Of a stretch of 64,000 bases of DNA, positions 25,090-35,415 are shown one piece after another (position 1 is the first letter of the stretch; every line of letters starts with the position of its first letter). Made by a program: the position numbers and the translations under genes. Source of the DNA: Clitoria ternatea (Eukaryota > Streptophyta > Magnoliopsida > Fabales > Fabaceae). The stretch covers positions 108,578,501-108,642,500 of the forward strand of contig CM075669.1 in the NCBI GenBank assembly GCA_037962975.1. Direction: 5' to 3'. The notes under the pieces were generated by a model, which was not told the DNA's origin, searched no databases, and saw only the letters and a list, made by a program, of their open reading frames with translations.

Positions 25090-26380
25090 TTTGAGGGTGA
25101 GTTTAGAACATAAATTTTAGCTGAGGCCCATAAGAGTTCACTGAGTATTCATCCAGGTGCGACAAAAATGTACCATGACTTGAGACGACAGTTTTGGTGG
25201 CCGAGGATGAACAAAATGATAGCAGAATATGTGGCATCGTGTGTGGTGTGTCTAAAGTCTAAACTGGAGCATCAAAAGCCTTCTGGGTTATTACAGCCAC
25301 TTGATATTCTGGTATGGAAGTGCGACAGTATATCTTTGGATTTTGTATCTAGTTTACCCCGTTCCCATACTGGATGTGGTTCTATTTAGGTCATAGTTGA
25401 TAAATTGATGAAGAGTTCTCATTTTCTTGCCATTAATATGAAATGGTCTTTAGAAAAACTTGCTAATGTGTATGTGAAGGAAATTGTACGATTTCATGCT
25501 GTACCCTCAAGTATTATATCATATCGTGATCCCATTTTACTTCTAAATTCTAGAGAAGTTTGCATCATGAATTGGGTACTGAGCTAAGATTGAGCTCTGC
25601 ATATCATCCTTAGACCGATGGGCAATTTAAGCGTACAAATAAGACTTTGGAAGATCTACTCCGTGCGTATGTGTTAGAACATAGAGGAGGTTGGGAATAG
25701 TATTTACCTTTGATCAAATTCACTTATAATAATAGTTTCCATAGCAGCATTGACATGGCTCCTTATGAGGCTCTATATGGCAGAAAATCCCAGACTCCTT
25801 TATGTTGGGCAGATAGTGGTGACGTCTTGGTTTTAGGACCTGAGATGGTTCAATTGATGACAGATCAGATCAAATTGATCAGAAATAATTAAAAGTTACA
25901 CAGGATCGTCAAAAAAGCTATTATGATGCTAAACATAGACCTTTGGTGTTTCAAGTTGATGATTAGGTATTTCTGAGAGTTTCACCTATAAAGGGTGAAG
26001 GTCGAGCTATTGGTAGTAAAAAGTTGAGTCCCATATATATTGGCCCATATCATATTCTAGAGTGAATTCACGATGTTGCTTATAGACTTGAACTTCCTTC
26101 CGTCTTATCTAAATTACATGATGTTTTTCATGTATCCCAGCTTCGGAAGTATATTCCTTGTGATGACATGGTGGTCCCTGATGATATTATTGAAATTAGA
26201 GAAGATGTGATGGTACCAGCTATTTCTCTTCATATTGAGGGTTATCAGACCAAACAGTTGAGAAATAAGAATATTCCCCTGGTGAGAGTCTTATGGCAAA
26301 ACTTTAATGAAGTATCACACTAGGGAGATGGAATCTGAGATGCGATAACAATATCCAGAATTATTTAACAAGGTGTAATG
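25090..26380 (+). pseudogene. Gypsy-1 integrase with chromodomain-like tail, broken
   Basis: The zinc-binding segment (HPGATKMYHDLRRQFWWPRM near 25150, CVVCLKSK near 25242) precedes a core with SLDFVSSLPRS near 25337 and SYRDPILL near 25517, where the family has SDRD. Later segments include TYNNSFHSSIDMAPYEALYG near 25719, a conserved FLRVSP/GRAIGSKKLSP-type region near 25974 and a chromodomain-like tail (YQTKQLRNKNIPLVRVLW) near 26242. Stops and frame changes occur throughout. Integrase inserts the DNA copy. Chromodomain tails in this clade steer insertion toward heterochromatin, which fits the nested context. Confidence 0.82.
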
Positions 26381-26400
26381 ATTTTGAGGACGAAATCTAT

Positions 26401-26415
26401 TTTAGGGGAGGTGAA
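26401..26415 (+). other. Gypsy-1 polypurine tract
   Basis: TTTAGGGGAGGTGAA lies immediately before the 3' LTR and is the expected start for plus-strand DNA synthesis. Confidence 0.8.
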
Positions 26416-28197
26416 TGTAACATCCCTATGTTTTATATTTAAAATTGTGAGAATTTAAGAAATATAAGATTATTTGTGATTTAAAAATGAAATTTTGGGG
26501 AAATTCCTGATTCTACCTAATGCGTAGCGTCAAGGTAAAAATTTAGACTTGACGTGTAGCATCAATGTCACAGGCAGAATAAAAACTTCACTATGACATC
26601 CTGTAAAACAAAAGTTTAAAATAGAGTTTTGAACTTTTCTCTTCTTCTTTCTTCTTCTGAGCTCAAGAAGCCAATTAAAGTCAAATTATGGTTGGAATTC
26701 AAAGGTTATTACCGATTGGAGGTGAGAAACTTAAGGTAAATGCGAGGAATCTTTCAATTTTAAATTTCATGAAGATTTCCTATCTTTTGCCTATTTCTTG
26801 GAGAAATAAAGGAGTTTTAAAATTTAAGATTCTAAACCAATTAAAGGACCCCTTATGACTTCTAAATGAAGGATTAAGTGACAAATTCAAATTTTGCTTT
26901 GTGTAGGTTGCGAACGAGGTGTCAGAAGTTTAGCGGAGAAGGGGGTTTCTTAGAATACCTGTTAGTTTTAGTTGTGGTAAGCTTATAAAGCTTTAGGAAT
27001 TAACTTTCAAGTGTTTTCTTAAGTTAGATTAGGATTTTAACGGTTAAACCCCTAAATCTCTTTGTAATTCTTGCATTTTTAGCGTTTGGGTGCATCGATA
27101 CGCACGATTACATTAAGAAGTATCGAAAGTAAGGTAAATGGAGTGTCTTAGTGTGTAATTAGTTAAGGTTTTGAGATTCTCATATTATACACTGAAAGTT
27201 TTATATAGGTATATATGTACATGAATGTTTTATTTGAAAACATGTATGGTTTAGATATGATAATAATTGATGAATTGGAATTGTTATATTTGATTAGGTA
27301 ATGAGAATGATGAATATAATAATAGAAGTGGGGCATATTATTCCTAGAAAGGTTTATGAAAAATGATAATGGAATATTGAATATATATAATGTGGATGAT
27401 ATGGAATTTATGCCTAGTGATGGCTTTGAATATGATGAATAAAGGAGAAGACTTTTATGCTAGGAATTACATATTGATTGATGATTATATGTTGTATATG
27501 CATGATATGTGGTGTGGACAGTCATTCGGTATGTATTACCCCTCGCCATTGGCTCCACGGGTCCAAGTAGAGATCTAGTTGAGCTACCCAGTGGTCCAGG
27601 TAGAGACCTAGTGGTTGAGGTGGAGGAGCCGGTGTGTGGCTCGGTGGACTAGGTAGAGTTTACGGGATGTCGGTGTGACTCCCAACTGATGCTACTTCGT
27701 TAGTATCCGGACACTGGGTGTCATTTTATATGATCTGACCATGAGAGTTAGTTTGGCTAATTATGATATTGTCCTTGAATTGTGATATGCTTAAGATATT
27801 TGAAATTGATTGAGAACCTTGATGATTATGAGAAAATTATGCAAATGTTTCAATGTAGTAAGAGGAAAGATTAATGGATTAAATAGAAAGGGAGGTGTGT
27901 TAAGTCCTCCAGGTGATATCATTTCTGTTTTAATTATTTGTATTGATCTTTAATGCGATGTACTCACCCTTACACTCTTTTACAGTGAATGAGCAAAGGG
28001 ATATTGCGGATGGTGCAGAAACCAGTATGAAATGAGAAGTGGAGCAATGCCAGAAGAGTTTGTGATATATATGTATATATATTGTATGTATTCATATGTA
28101 GATATATCAGTTGATAGACTTGTGGTTGTATATGTTTTTTTATGATGGTTTATAAGGACTGATACGTGGTTGCTAACTAATGGCAATGAGCCATTGG

Positions 28198-28232
<35 letters not shown>

Positions 28233-29063
28233 GTGTACATGTATGTTGGTATGATATGTTCTTGACCTGAATGCTGAGAGTGTGACAGCACTAAGCCATT
28301 AGATAGTTATTCATGCATAATGACCACGAATTGCTTGTATGGACATAGTTGTGGCACGGAGCCATTATAGTTGAGATCATGCATTTTTTGCAGGAATTGT
28401 GTTTCTGAATGTGATGTGATTATGTGTATATTAGAATGATAATGAATGGAAGTAAAATCAAAGTTAGGAAAATGAGTCATAGATTATGAGTTTAAAAAGG
28501 AAAATAGTAGAACTGGATAAGTGAAATGAAGATTGAAAGGGATTCGGTATCCCTAAAAGTACCCAATAGGTTTATATGACCATTTGAAACTTGCTTGCAT
28601 ATTTATTTAGGTTTAAATTGGGTTTAAGATTATTTGGTGTAAGGTTATGGCCTTTAGTTGGCTGAAACGTATTTATATGCATAACTCATTACCAGATTTG
28701 ACCTGAAACAGATCAATTAGGTAGGTTAGAAGTTGGCCAAATGGCCTAAATATGTAACAGCATCAGGTGCTGTCACTGATAGGCTGACGCTGGGTGTCAG
28801 GCTAACGCGTAGCGTCAGGGCTGCAAGGAGAGCCCCACGTACACGTCAGGCCCCTGTTTTCCAAAACCCGTTTCTTTCATTTTGAGTGGTATTTTGGGGT
28901 TTAAAATATCATTTGAAAATGATTTTGAAGCTGTTAATGAAAAACTATTATTCGGAATAAATTTTGAGTTATTTAATTATTAATTTCATGAAAATTTATT
29001 AACAATTTATTTATTTATTATTTAAATAAGTAAACTAAAGAAAATTAGAATGGGATTTTACAA
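26416..29063 (+). repeat. Gypsy-1 3' LTR (2,648 bp)
   Basis: Starts TGTAACATCCC and ends GGGATTTTACA. It is uninterrupted and shows the empty sites for both insertions found in the 5' LTR (near 28196 and 28775). It has TA repeats at 28201-28232, a CTCACCCTTACA block near 27964 and a GTATCCGG-type block near 27702. Confidence 0.93.
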
Positions 29064-29548
29064 GACCCGCTTAGTTGCTAAAGGCTTCACTCAAAAAAAA
29101 GGCATCAACTATAAAGAAACATTCTCTCTAGTGTCTCCAAATGATTCTTTTAGGACAATTATGGTACTTGTAGTTCATTATAACCTAGAGCTCCATCATA
29201 TGGATGTTAAAACTGCATTTCTAAATGGTAACGTTGAAGAAATAATTTATATGTTACAACCAGAAAATTTTATGGTTGGTGACTCAAAGTCTATGGTATG
29301 CAAATTAAAGAAATCCATTTATGGTCTTAAACAAGCTTCCCGTCAATGGTATCACAAGTTTCATCAAGTTATTACCTCATATGGTGTTGAGGCAAATATA
29401 GTTCATGATTGTGTATATCATAAATCCAATGGGAGTAAATATATATTCTTGGTGTTATATGTCGATGATATATTGCTTGCTAGCAGTGATATAAGCTTAT
29501 TACAAGAAACCAAGAGATTTCTATCAAAGAATTTTGAAATGAAAGGAC
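29064..29548 (+). pseudogene. Copia-1 reverse transcriptase, resumed after Gypsy-1
   Basis: Copia RT continues in frame from the AGACC target duplication. Segments are TRLVAKGFTQKKGINYKETF, HHMDVKTAFLNGNVEE, CKLKKSIYGLKQASRQWYHK and the intact catalytic box LVLYVDDILLAS near 29449. Similarity ends at KNFEMKGP near 29548; the expected continuation into the RT tail and RNase H is missing, so the element was cut off here. The sequence after the break matches LTR-like DNA instead. Confidence 0.88.
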
Positions 29549-29868
29549 CAGACATCCAACATCAAAGAGATGGGTGTAGACTTCGCATTGAGGGTCAACC
29601 AGACTCACCTTGGACCGAGGACAATTAGGATAAATGATTTTATTTTCTTTTCTATGGGAGCCTGCGTTCCCCTTTTCACCTTCAACATGTACAATTACTG
29701 TTTACGATCATGTGTTGTATATGATCAAGTTATATATAAGATGTATCTGTCCACCAAGTCTTCTTGTACAAAAAAAACTTCCATATTTTTTTAAAACTCG
29801 TAACCTCTCAGTTGACCAGGATAATCTAGTGGAAGGGATTGTTCTAGTTCACCGAGGGTGTTACACGT
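29549..29868 (+). repeat. LTR 3'-end fragment resembling the LTR at 1-1531
   Basis: It ends GTTCTAGTTCACCGAGGGTGTTACA, parallel to TCCTAGTTAATTGAGGGTGTCACA at the end of the first LTR. An internal GGGAGCCT...CCCC segment also matches near 1337. No coding sequence. The call is by similarity of end and layout only. Confidence 0.45.
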
Positions 29869-30235
29869 GAGTCCCGTCTCTTCCTCTCTTTTAGGAAAAA
29901 TATGTTTAATATTCTGATTCCCCGTGATCTTAGGTGGTGATCGTCATCTCATAGTAATTGGGTCAAAATCAAGGCCCCCTTTTTCTATTGTATAAATAAG
30001 GCCTCGTAGCCTCTCTTGTAACCCAAGTGACATTTTTGAGTAAAATCCTATTTTTCTAGGGTAATTTTCTAGGGTTTTAGTTTTACATACTCAGAGTGAA
30101 CAATATTTAATAAATCTTATCAAATATTTAAAAGTTGTTTCCGAGAATAAGTTGTTTTATAAAATGACAATTAGAGAACATGGCAAAAACTAACTACTGT
30201 AATGGTCATGTCTTTATTTATTATGACGAGGGCTA
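29869..30235 (+). other. Unclassified segment with a TATA box
   Basis: A TATA box (TGTATAAATAAGG, about 29990) is followed by a CT-rich stretch and a T-rich leader ending GTTTTAGTTTTACA near 30089. This looks like the promoter/R region of an LTR, perhaps of a copia element, but no partner LTR, primer site or coding sequence confirms it. Confidence 0.3.
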
Positions 30236-30239
30236 ATTC

Positions 30240-31730
30240 CGTCACTAATCTCTAGTACATTATTGATGGCGTTACTCTTTGAGACCCTCAAACTTCAAAG
30301 TTAACCTTTAGTGACGACAATTGGGATAAAGGGTTACCAAATTTAGTGATGGGATTAGCGATGAGAATCTTTCCAAATTCCCAGGTCACACTAACAACGG
30401 GATTAGTGAGGGTGTTGGTAAATTCCTTCACTACATTATTCATTTTCACTCTTATTTTTTTATTGACCCACCAAATCCAATAATGAGATTAGCGACGAAT
30501 CTTTCTAGATTCTTAGTCTACATTAGTGACGAGATTAGTGAGGAGTGTTGGCAAATTCCTTAGTGACAGGCATCCTTCCCATCAATGCATTATTAATTTT
30601 TCCTCCTATTTTTTATTTAGCTCTTTAAACCCAACAATGAGATTAATGACAAGAACCTTTCCTAATTCCCAGTCCACGTTAATGATGGGTGTTGGTAAAT
30701 TCCTTAGCGATGAGCACCCTACTCATCACCATATTATTAATTTTCTCTCTTATTTTTGCTTGGCCCGCCAAATCTAGCAACATGATTGGTGACAAGAATC
30801 TATACAGATTCCCAATCCACATTAGCAACAAGATTAGCGACGGGTGTTGGCAAATTCCTTAGCGTTGTGCACCCTTCTGTCGCTACATTATTAATTTTTC
30901 CCCTTATTTCTTTGCTTGGCCAACCAAACCTAACAATAGATTGGCAACGAGAATCTTTCCAGATCCCAATTCCATATTATTGATGAGCATTGGAAAATTC
31001 CTTAGCAACAAACACCTTTCTCGTCACTACATTATTAATTTTCCCTCTTATTTTTTTAGCCCACCAAACCCAGCAATGGGATTGGTGACAAGATTCTTTC
31101 TAGATTTCGAGTCCACGTTAACGATAGGATCAACAATGGGTTTTGGCAAATTTTTTGGCAACAGGCAACCTTTCTGTCGCTACATTATTAATTTTCGCGC
31201 TTATTTTTGCTTGGCTTGCCTAAACCTAGCGACAAGATTGGCGACAGGAAACTTTCTAGATTCCTAGGCCACGTTAGTAACAATATCAATGATGGGTGTT
31301 GACAATTTTTCTTTTATTTTTTTCTTGCCCCACCAACTATAGCGACAAGATTGGCACTTTGTTTGGCAACATACACAGTGACAGGATGTATGTTGCTAAT
31401 GGTTTTCATTTTAGTTCAACGACAACTTCGGTGACGGAACAAGGTGAATATTTGGTGACTAGCAAGGTCCTGCTACTAGTTTACATATACAATAATGGAT
31501 ATAGCAACACACACTATCTAACTAGTATAAACCTAATGTCAGCAATAGATGCAACAAAACATTTGAAATAAATAGTAGCAACAACAATATGCTCTGTTGT
31601 TAAAATGTATGGCAAACCATGTAACTCCTAATTGTTATTCTATTGTCGTTGTCACTATAAGGTTGCTATCGTTGATGACATGATGTAGGTAACTAAATTC
31701 AAATAGTTAAAACATTGTTTTCTAGTAGTG
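30240..31730. mobile_element. Non-autonomous CACTA-like remnant with ~150-bp tandem array
   Basis: Seven imperfect repeats of about 150 bp (marker ACATTATTAATTTT near 30433, 30588, 30732, 30885, 31029, 31182 and 31305) share GCGACGGGATTAGCGACG-, GTGTTGGCAAATTCCTTAGC- and CCTTCTCGTCGCTAC-type blocks. The right end, TTTTCTAGTAGTG at 31718-31730, is the inverse of CACTACTAGAAAA, a common CACTA terminus in plants. No matching left terminus was found, so the left end is lost or lies further out. It contains no real ORF. Confidence 0.6.
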
Positions 31731-32330
31731 AACTCATCATCACACCCTTGTAATGTTGTCTACTATAATCATACCATGTGAACTTTTTCTTTCTGCACAA
31801 CCTCTTTTATCTCACTTCTCTTCAGCAAAGCCCCCAAACCCCTACAATTATAAGATAAAACCTTCATTTAACACCATGACCATCTAAACACCTTCCATCC
31901 TCAAAGCATTCCGCAACCCCGCTTCTCCTTCATTAGTTTGACTAACAACCTAGTAAGTTTCCAAGATTACACAGCTCTTCATCATTGGCTTCACTGTTCT
32001 TCTATTCATCATCACGGGCTTGCGATGCTTCTTCTTCAGTCCACCCCTGGATTTTTTATCCACTCTATTTGAAAGCCCAACATGCTTTTGTTTTACCTCC
32101 TCATTGGGCCCAACAACCAATGAAAGGCCAAGGCCCAACAACCAATGACCCCTGACGCACGTGAGACACGACCAACACGACCGCACAAAGTTACACGTCT
32201 CTTTGATGATTGATGCATAAATTTCGTGCTTAATTCTCCGAGTTTCCACAAAACACGTTCCCATGGAAAACCTCATCCTCCAAATGTGGTTATAGACCAC
32301 TTTTATCAGCATATAAATTTTTAGCTCAAT
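31731..32330 (-). pseudogene. LINE (L1-type) fragment: ORF1 tail and endonuclease start
   Basis: On the - strand an ATG at 31867 begins MKVLSYNCRGLG, the hallmark start of the plant L1 endonuclease, and continues through KEVVQKEKVHMV until it is cut at 31731 by the CACTA-like end. Upstream on the same strand (32312-31950) is a basic, charged reading (SRGGLKKKHRKP) fitting the end of ORF1. The element is truncated on both sides. Confidence 0.65.
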
Positions 32331-32387
32331 CTGGATTCATAAAAATAAAAATAATGTAATTTTCAGGAACCATTTTGTTTAGATCGC

Positions 32388-32879
32388 TCATGTGTTTGAT
32401 CCAGCATACTTCAATGGTTTAAAAGTCACATAGGTCACCTGTTTTATCTGAACTAGGAAATCGTTGATCAAGCTTGTTTTCTTGATACTTCTTAGTTGTA
32501 TTTTCAATTGCTTTATCTGAGACTTAGATTGAGAGGCAAAGTAAGTTTTCAAAGTTTGCCAAATCTGATGGGACCATGTAGAGCCTACAACTCTTATCTT
32601 GAATTGTGGATTCATGGATTCAAGCAACCATGATTTTAACAAGTTATTTTGCTGTTCATAATTCTCAAATGCAGGATTGATGATACCTGTTTCTTGATCT
32701 TGAGTGGTGTTGTATTTCTTTGGCACAGCTTCTTCTCCAAGAATGTAATTCTTTAGCCAAAAACCCTTGATTGTAGCTTCAACATGATTCATCCAGGTTA
32801 GGAAATTGTCCTCCGTGAGCTTTGCTGAGATGGAGGATGAAAAGGTTTGAGGGGAAAAATTTGCAGATTCGGAAGCCAT
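32388..32879 (-). pseudogene. Copia-3 Gag N-terminal fragment
   Basis: The 163-residue reading starts MASESANFSP and contains KLTEDNFLTWMNHVEATIKG and LLESMNPQFKIRVV, typical of the copia Gag (UBN2/Retrotran_gag) N-terminus. It stops at 32388 and is followed by LINE sequence instead of the rest of gag-pol. The start lies 48 bp from the primer binding site at 32921-32927, the right spacing for a copia leader. Confidence 0.8.
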
Positions 32880-32927
32880 TGAAGGAGCTTACAGATGTTT
32901 GAAGGAACTACAAACTCTTTGATACCA

Positions 32928-33136
32928 TGTATAGGTAGAGTAACAAGAGAGAATGTGATGAAAAGAGATTCTGAACTCCAAGGTTGGCAGCTTGAGTGGA
33001 AGAGTCCAGGTCCATGTCCGAAGAATTAGATAGATATTAAGATTGTATGATTATACATGAGGGAGAGAGCTCTTATAAAGAGAACTCCTAAAACTAATTA
33101 TAACAAAAAGATTAACACATTGTAACAACCTATAAC
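32928..33136 (-). repeat. Copia-3 LTR
   Basis: On the - strand the LTR ends CTACCTATACA at 32928, immediately followed by the primer binding site TGGTATCAAAGAG. It contains a TATA box (CTTTATAAGAG) at about 33075. The outer end is probably TGTTACAATG (33127) or TGTTATAGG (33136); no second LTR is available to decide. Confidence 0.6.
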
Positions 33137-34985
33137 AAAATAACTACCCTCTCTTACGTGATTTCTCTAATAAAGAGAATATTTTCTTGTGTTTTTAAAC
33201 TTCTTTTAACTTGTTTAACAACTTGACCATTTTATACCAAAATATAGTAACGGTTCACAATAAAATATGTGTGACTATTATAACTAAAAAAACACATGTC
33301 TTTTAATAAAATATTGTGACTATTCATAATTAAAAAATATGACCATTTAGAGATAAAACTTCGTTTGCATTTGTCTCGTTTCAATTAAATTAGAATACAA
33401 TGAAAACACACACCCAATCATATAAAGTACGTGTCCTTTTATAAAATTCTACCACTTTCTTTTATAAAATTCTACCGATAAACCATATTATATATACTCT
33501 TAGTGTTAGAAAAGGATACAATAATATTTAACATAAAAATAATTTTAATTGATAAAATTAAATTTTTTAATTTAATTATCAAATAAAAATATTTTTTTAA
33601 CAAAGATTACAACTCTTGTTAGTGTATAATCTTGTAAGTTCAATACTAAATTAATTATAAATTAATAAAATTAATGTACTAATTAAGATTGATATAAAAT
33701 TAATATACTAATTAAGATTGATGTTTAACAATAGTTCTTATCAACTGGATAACATGAAGTAACATTCCCTATTTTTTAAAATCCACTTAAAAGATGTATA
33801 TAGCATTTATCTGTATTTTATAACTTTAAATTAACTCTAGAGAATGATGTTATTGTCTAACTCTAGTAAGTTAATTTATAAGAATGACTTAAATTTTTTA
33901 TTCATTCATTCAATAGTGTTTATCTTATAACAGAGCTTCCAGTTATTAAGAGTTGATGTAGATCCTTCTTAAGTAGTATTGTTAATTCTACAATAATTTA
34001 ATTATACTCAATAATCATTCAACTAACACATTAAGCATTGTGTCCGAAATCAAAATAAAATAATTAACTTGTTAAGTATTATATGTCAGGTTAAAAGAAA
34101 TTATTTTATATCTTCATGTGAATTTCCTATTTAACAATCTTAAAGGTAATATTAATTATTAAAAAATGATTTGAGTCATTTCAATGATCATATCCCTGTA
34201 TACATACTTTATATATGTAATTTAATAAATAAAATATTAATCTTTATCTTATAAAAAATATTATTGATGAATCTGAATTAATAACTTTCTGTTTTCAATA
34301 ATTTTATAATCAAGAACAACTTAACTTCAAAATTTTAAAAGACTTGTGTCTTAATACTATAAATATGATAATTAATTACTTCTCCATATTAATTTAAACA
34401 ATAAATATAATAATAAAATTATAAATAATATTTTATTTATATCTGACATAATTTAAAAAAATATTGATTAAGAAAATCATTAAATAATTTTAAAATATAT
34501 AATTTTATCATCTAATTTTTTAGTTTACCCTTTATTTCTCTCATCATTTATTATATATCTTAATTGTAGTCATTTATTTAAACAATAAGAATATAATTAA
34601 AAAAAACTCCTAAAATGATAAATAAAAAATTCAAAATTACTCTGGCTAAACGGAAATGAAGGAGTAATAGTTTTTCAAGTTTGAAGGATACAAGTATCAT
34701 TAAATATTTTTCATTACATTAAATTTCAATAGAAAACAAAATTTAAGTTTGCTCGCGTTGAATACAGGAAAAATCTCAAGCCTAATTATCATGGAGCAAG
34801 TCAATGTTAGAAGGTGATGGACTTGAGTCAAACCAAAGAAAACAGGTTGGTTTTTTTTTTTTTTGACACAAAAACTGGTTGGTTTAAATTGTGCGGTAAA
34901 CCAAGATTCGAGGAGACAAAGAACACGCGGCACTAAACGAAACGAAAACAAGAATCTAATGAAAATACAACAAAACTAACACAAT
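33137..34985. other. AT-rich intergenic DNA
   Basis: No coding sequence, RNA gene or clear transposon terminus was recognised. The stretch is strongly AT-rich with many short poly-A/T runs. The T-run at 34851-34864, followed by GACACAAAAA, may be an old retroposon tail. Confidence 0.5.
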
Positions 34986-35415
34986 CTATGTTCCTCTCTT
35001 GCCTAAAAAAAAACATGCAACACAGAGAGATTATAGGACTCATGATGGATGATGAGGTTCCAATGGCCAACACTTGTTTTCCCCTGTTTTCCTTTCGTTC
35101 AATTCAGAGAGACTGTCTCTCTCTCTTTCTCTATCCCCCCCATCACAACCCGTGGCATCGAGCTGGCAATTCTGTTCGCAGAACTTGCGCAGTTCGAAAC
35201 GAATCCAACTTCACCAAATTCAATGTGTGAAACAAAACACAATTCACCACTTGTTCATCGTATTCTAAGAATCCAGAGGTGTTTTGGTCCCAAACCATTT
35301 CAACTCCGTTTGAGCTTTCTTGTTTTGCATCATATGTGAAGGGAGGAGAAGGGGGTTATTCAATTTTTTTGGGTCCATTCTGAGAGTGTATATAATTATA
35401 TATCAGGTTCAAAAC
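34986..35415 (+). promoter_or_regulatory. PERK upstream region and probable 5' UTR
   Basis: A CT-rich tract at 35109-35140 (CTCTCTCTCTTTCTC...) is typical of plant core promoter or 5' UTR sequence. TATATCAG before 35406 looks like a splice acceptor, so a 5' UTR intron ending just ahead of the start codon is possible. The exact transcription start cannot be fixed from sequence. Confidence 0.4.

Larger units (their letters stand above)
5373..29063 (+). mobile_element. Gypsy-1: Tekay-like chromovirus inserted in Copia-1
   Basis: The element starts TGTAACATCCC at 5373 and ends GGGATTTTACA at 29063. The 5-bp target duplication AGACC lies at 5368-5372 and 29064-29068. The order is 5' LTR, initiator-Met primer binding site, gag, protease, reverse transcriptase, RNase H, integrase, a chromodomain-like tail, polypurine tract and 3' LTR. 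The host Copia-1 reading continues across the empty site (...KRYK then TRLVAKGF), which confirms the boundaries. The 5' LTR is enlarged by a CACTA element and a solo LTR. Pol order (integrase after RNase H) establishes Ty3/Gypsy. The Tekay-like clade rests on Gag and tail similarity recalled from family knowledge. Confidence 0.93.

Noticed and set aside
31950..32312. 120-codon - strand ORF as an independent gene
   Set aside because: It lies directly upstream of the LINE endonuclease start on the same strand and reads as the basic tail of LINE ORF1.
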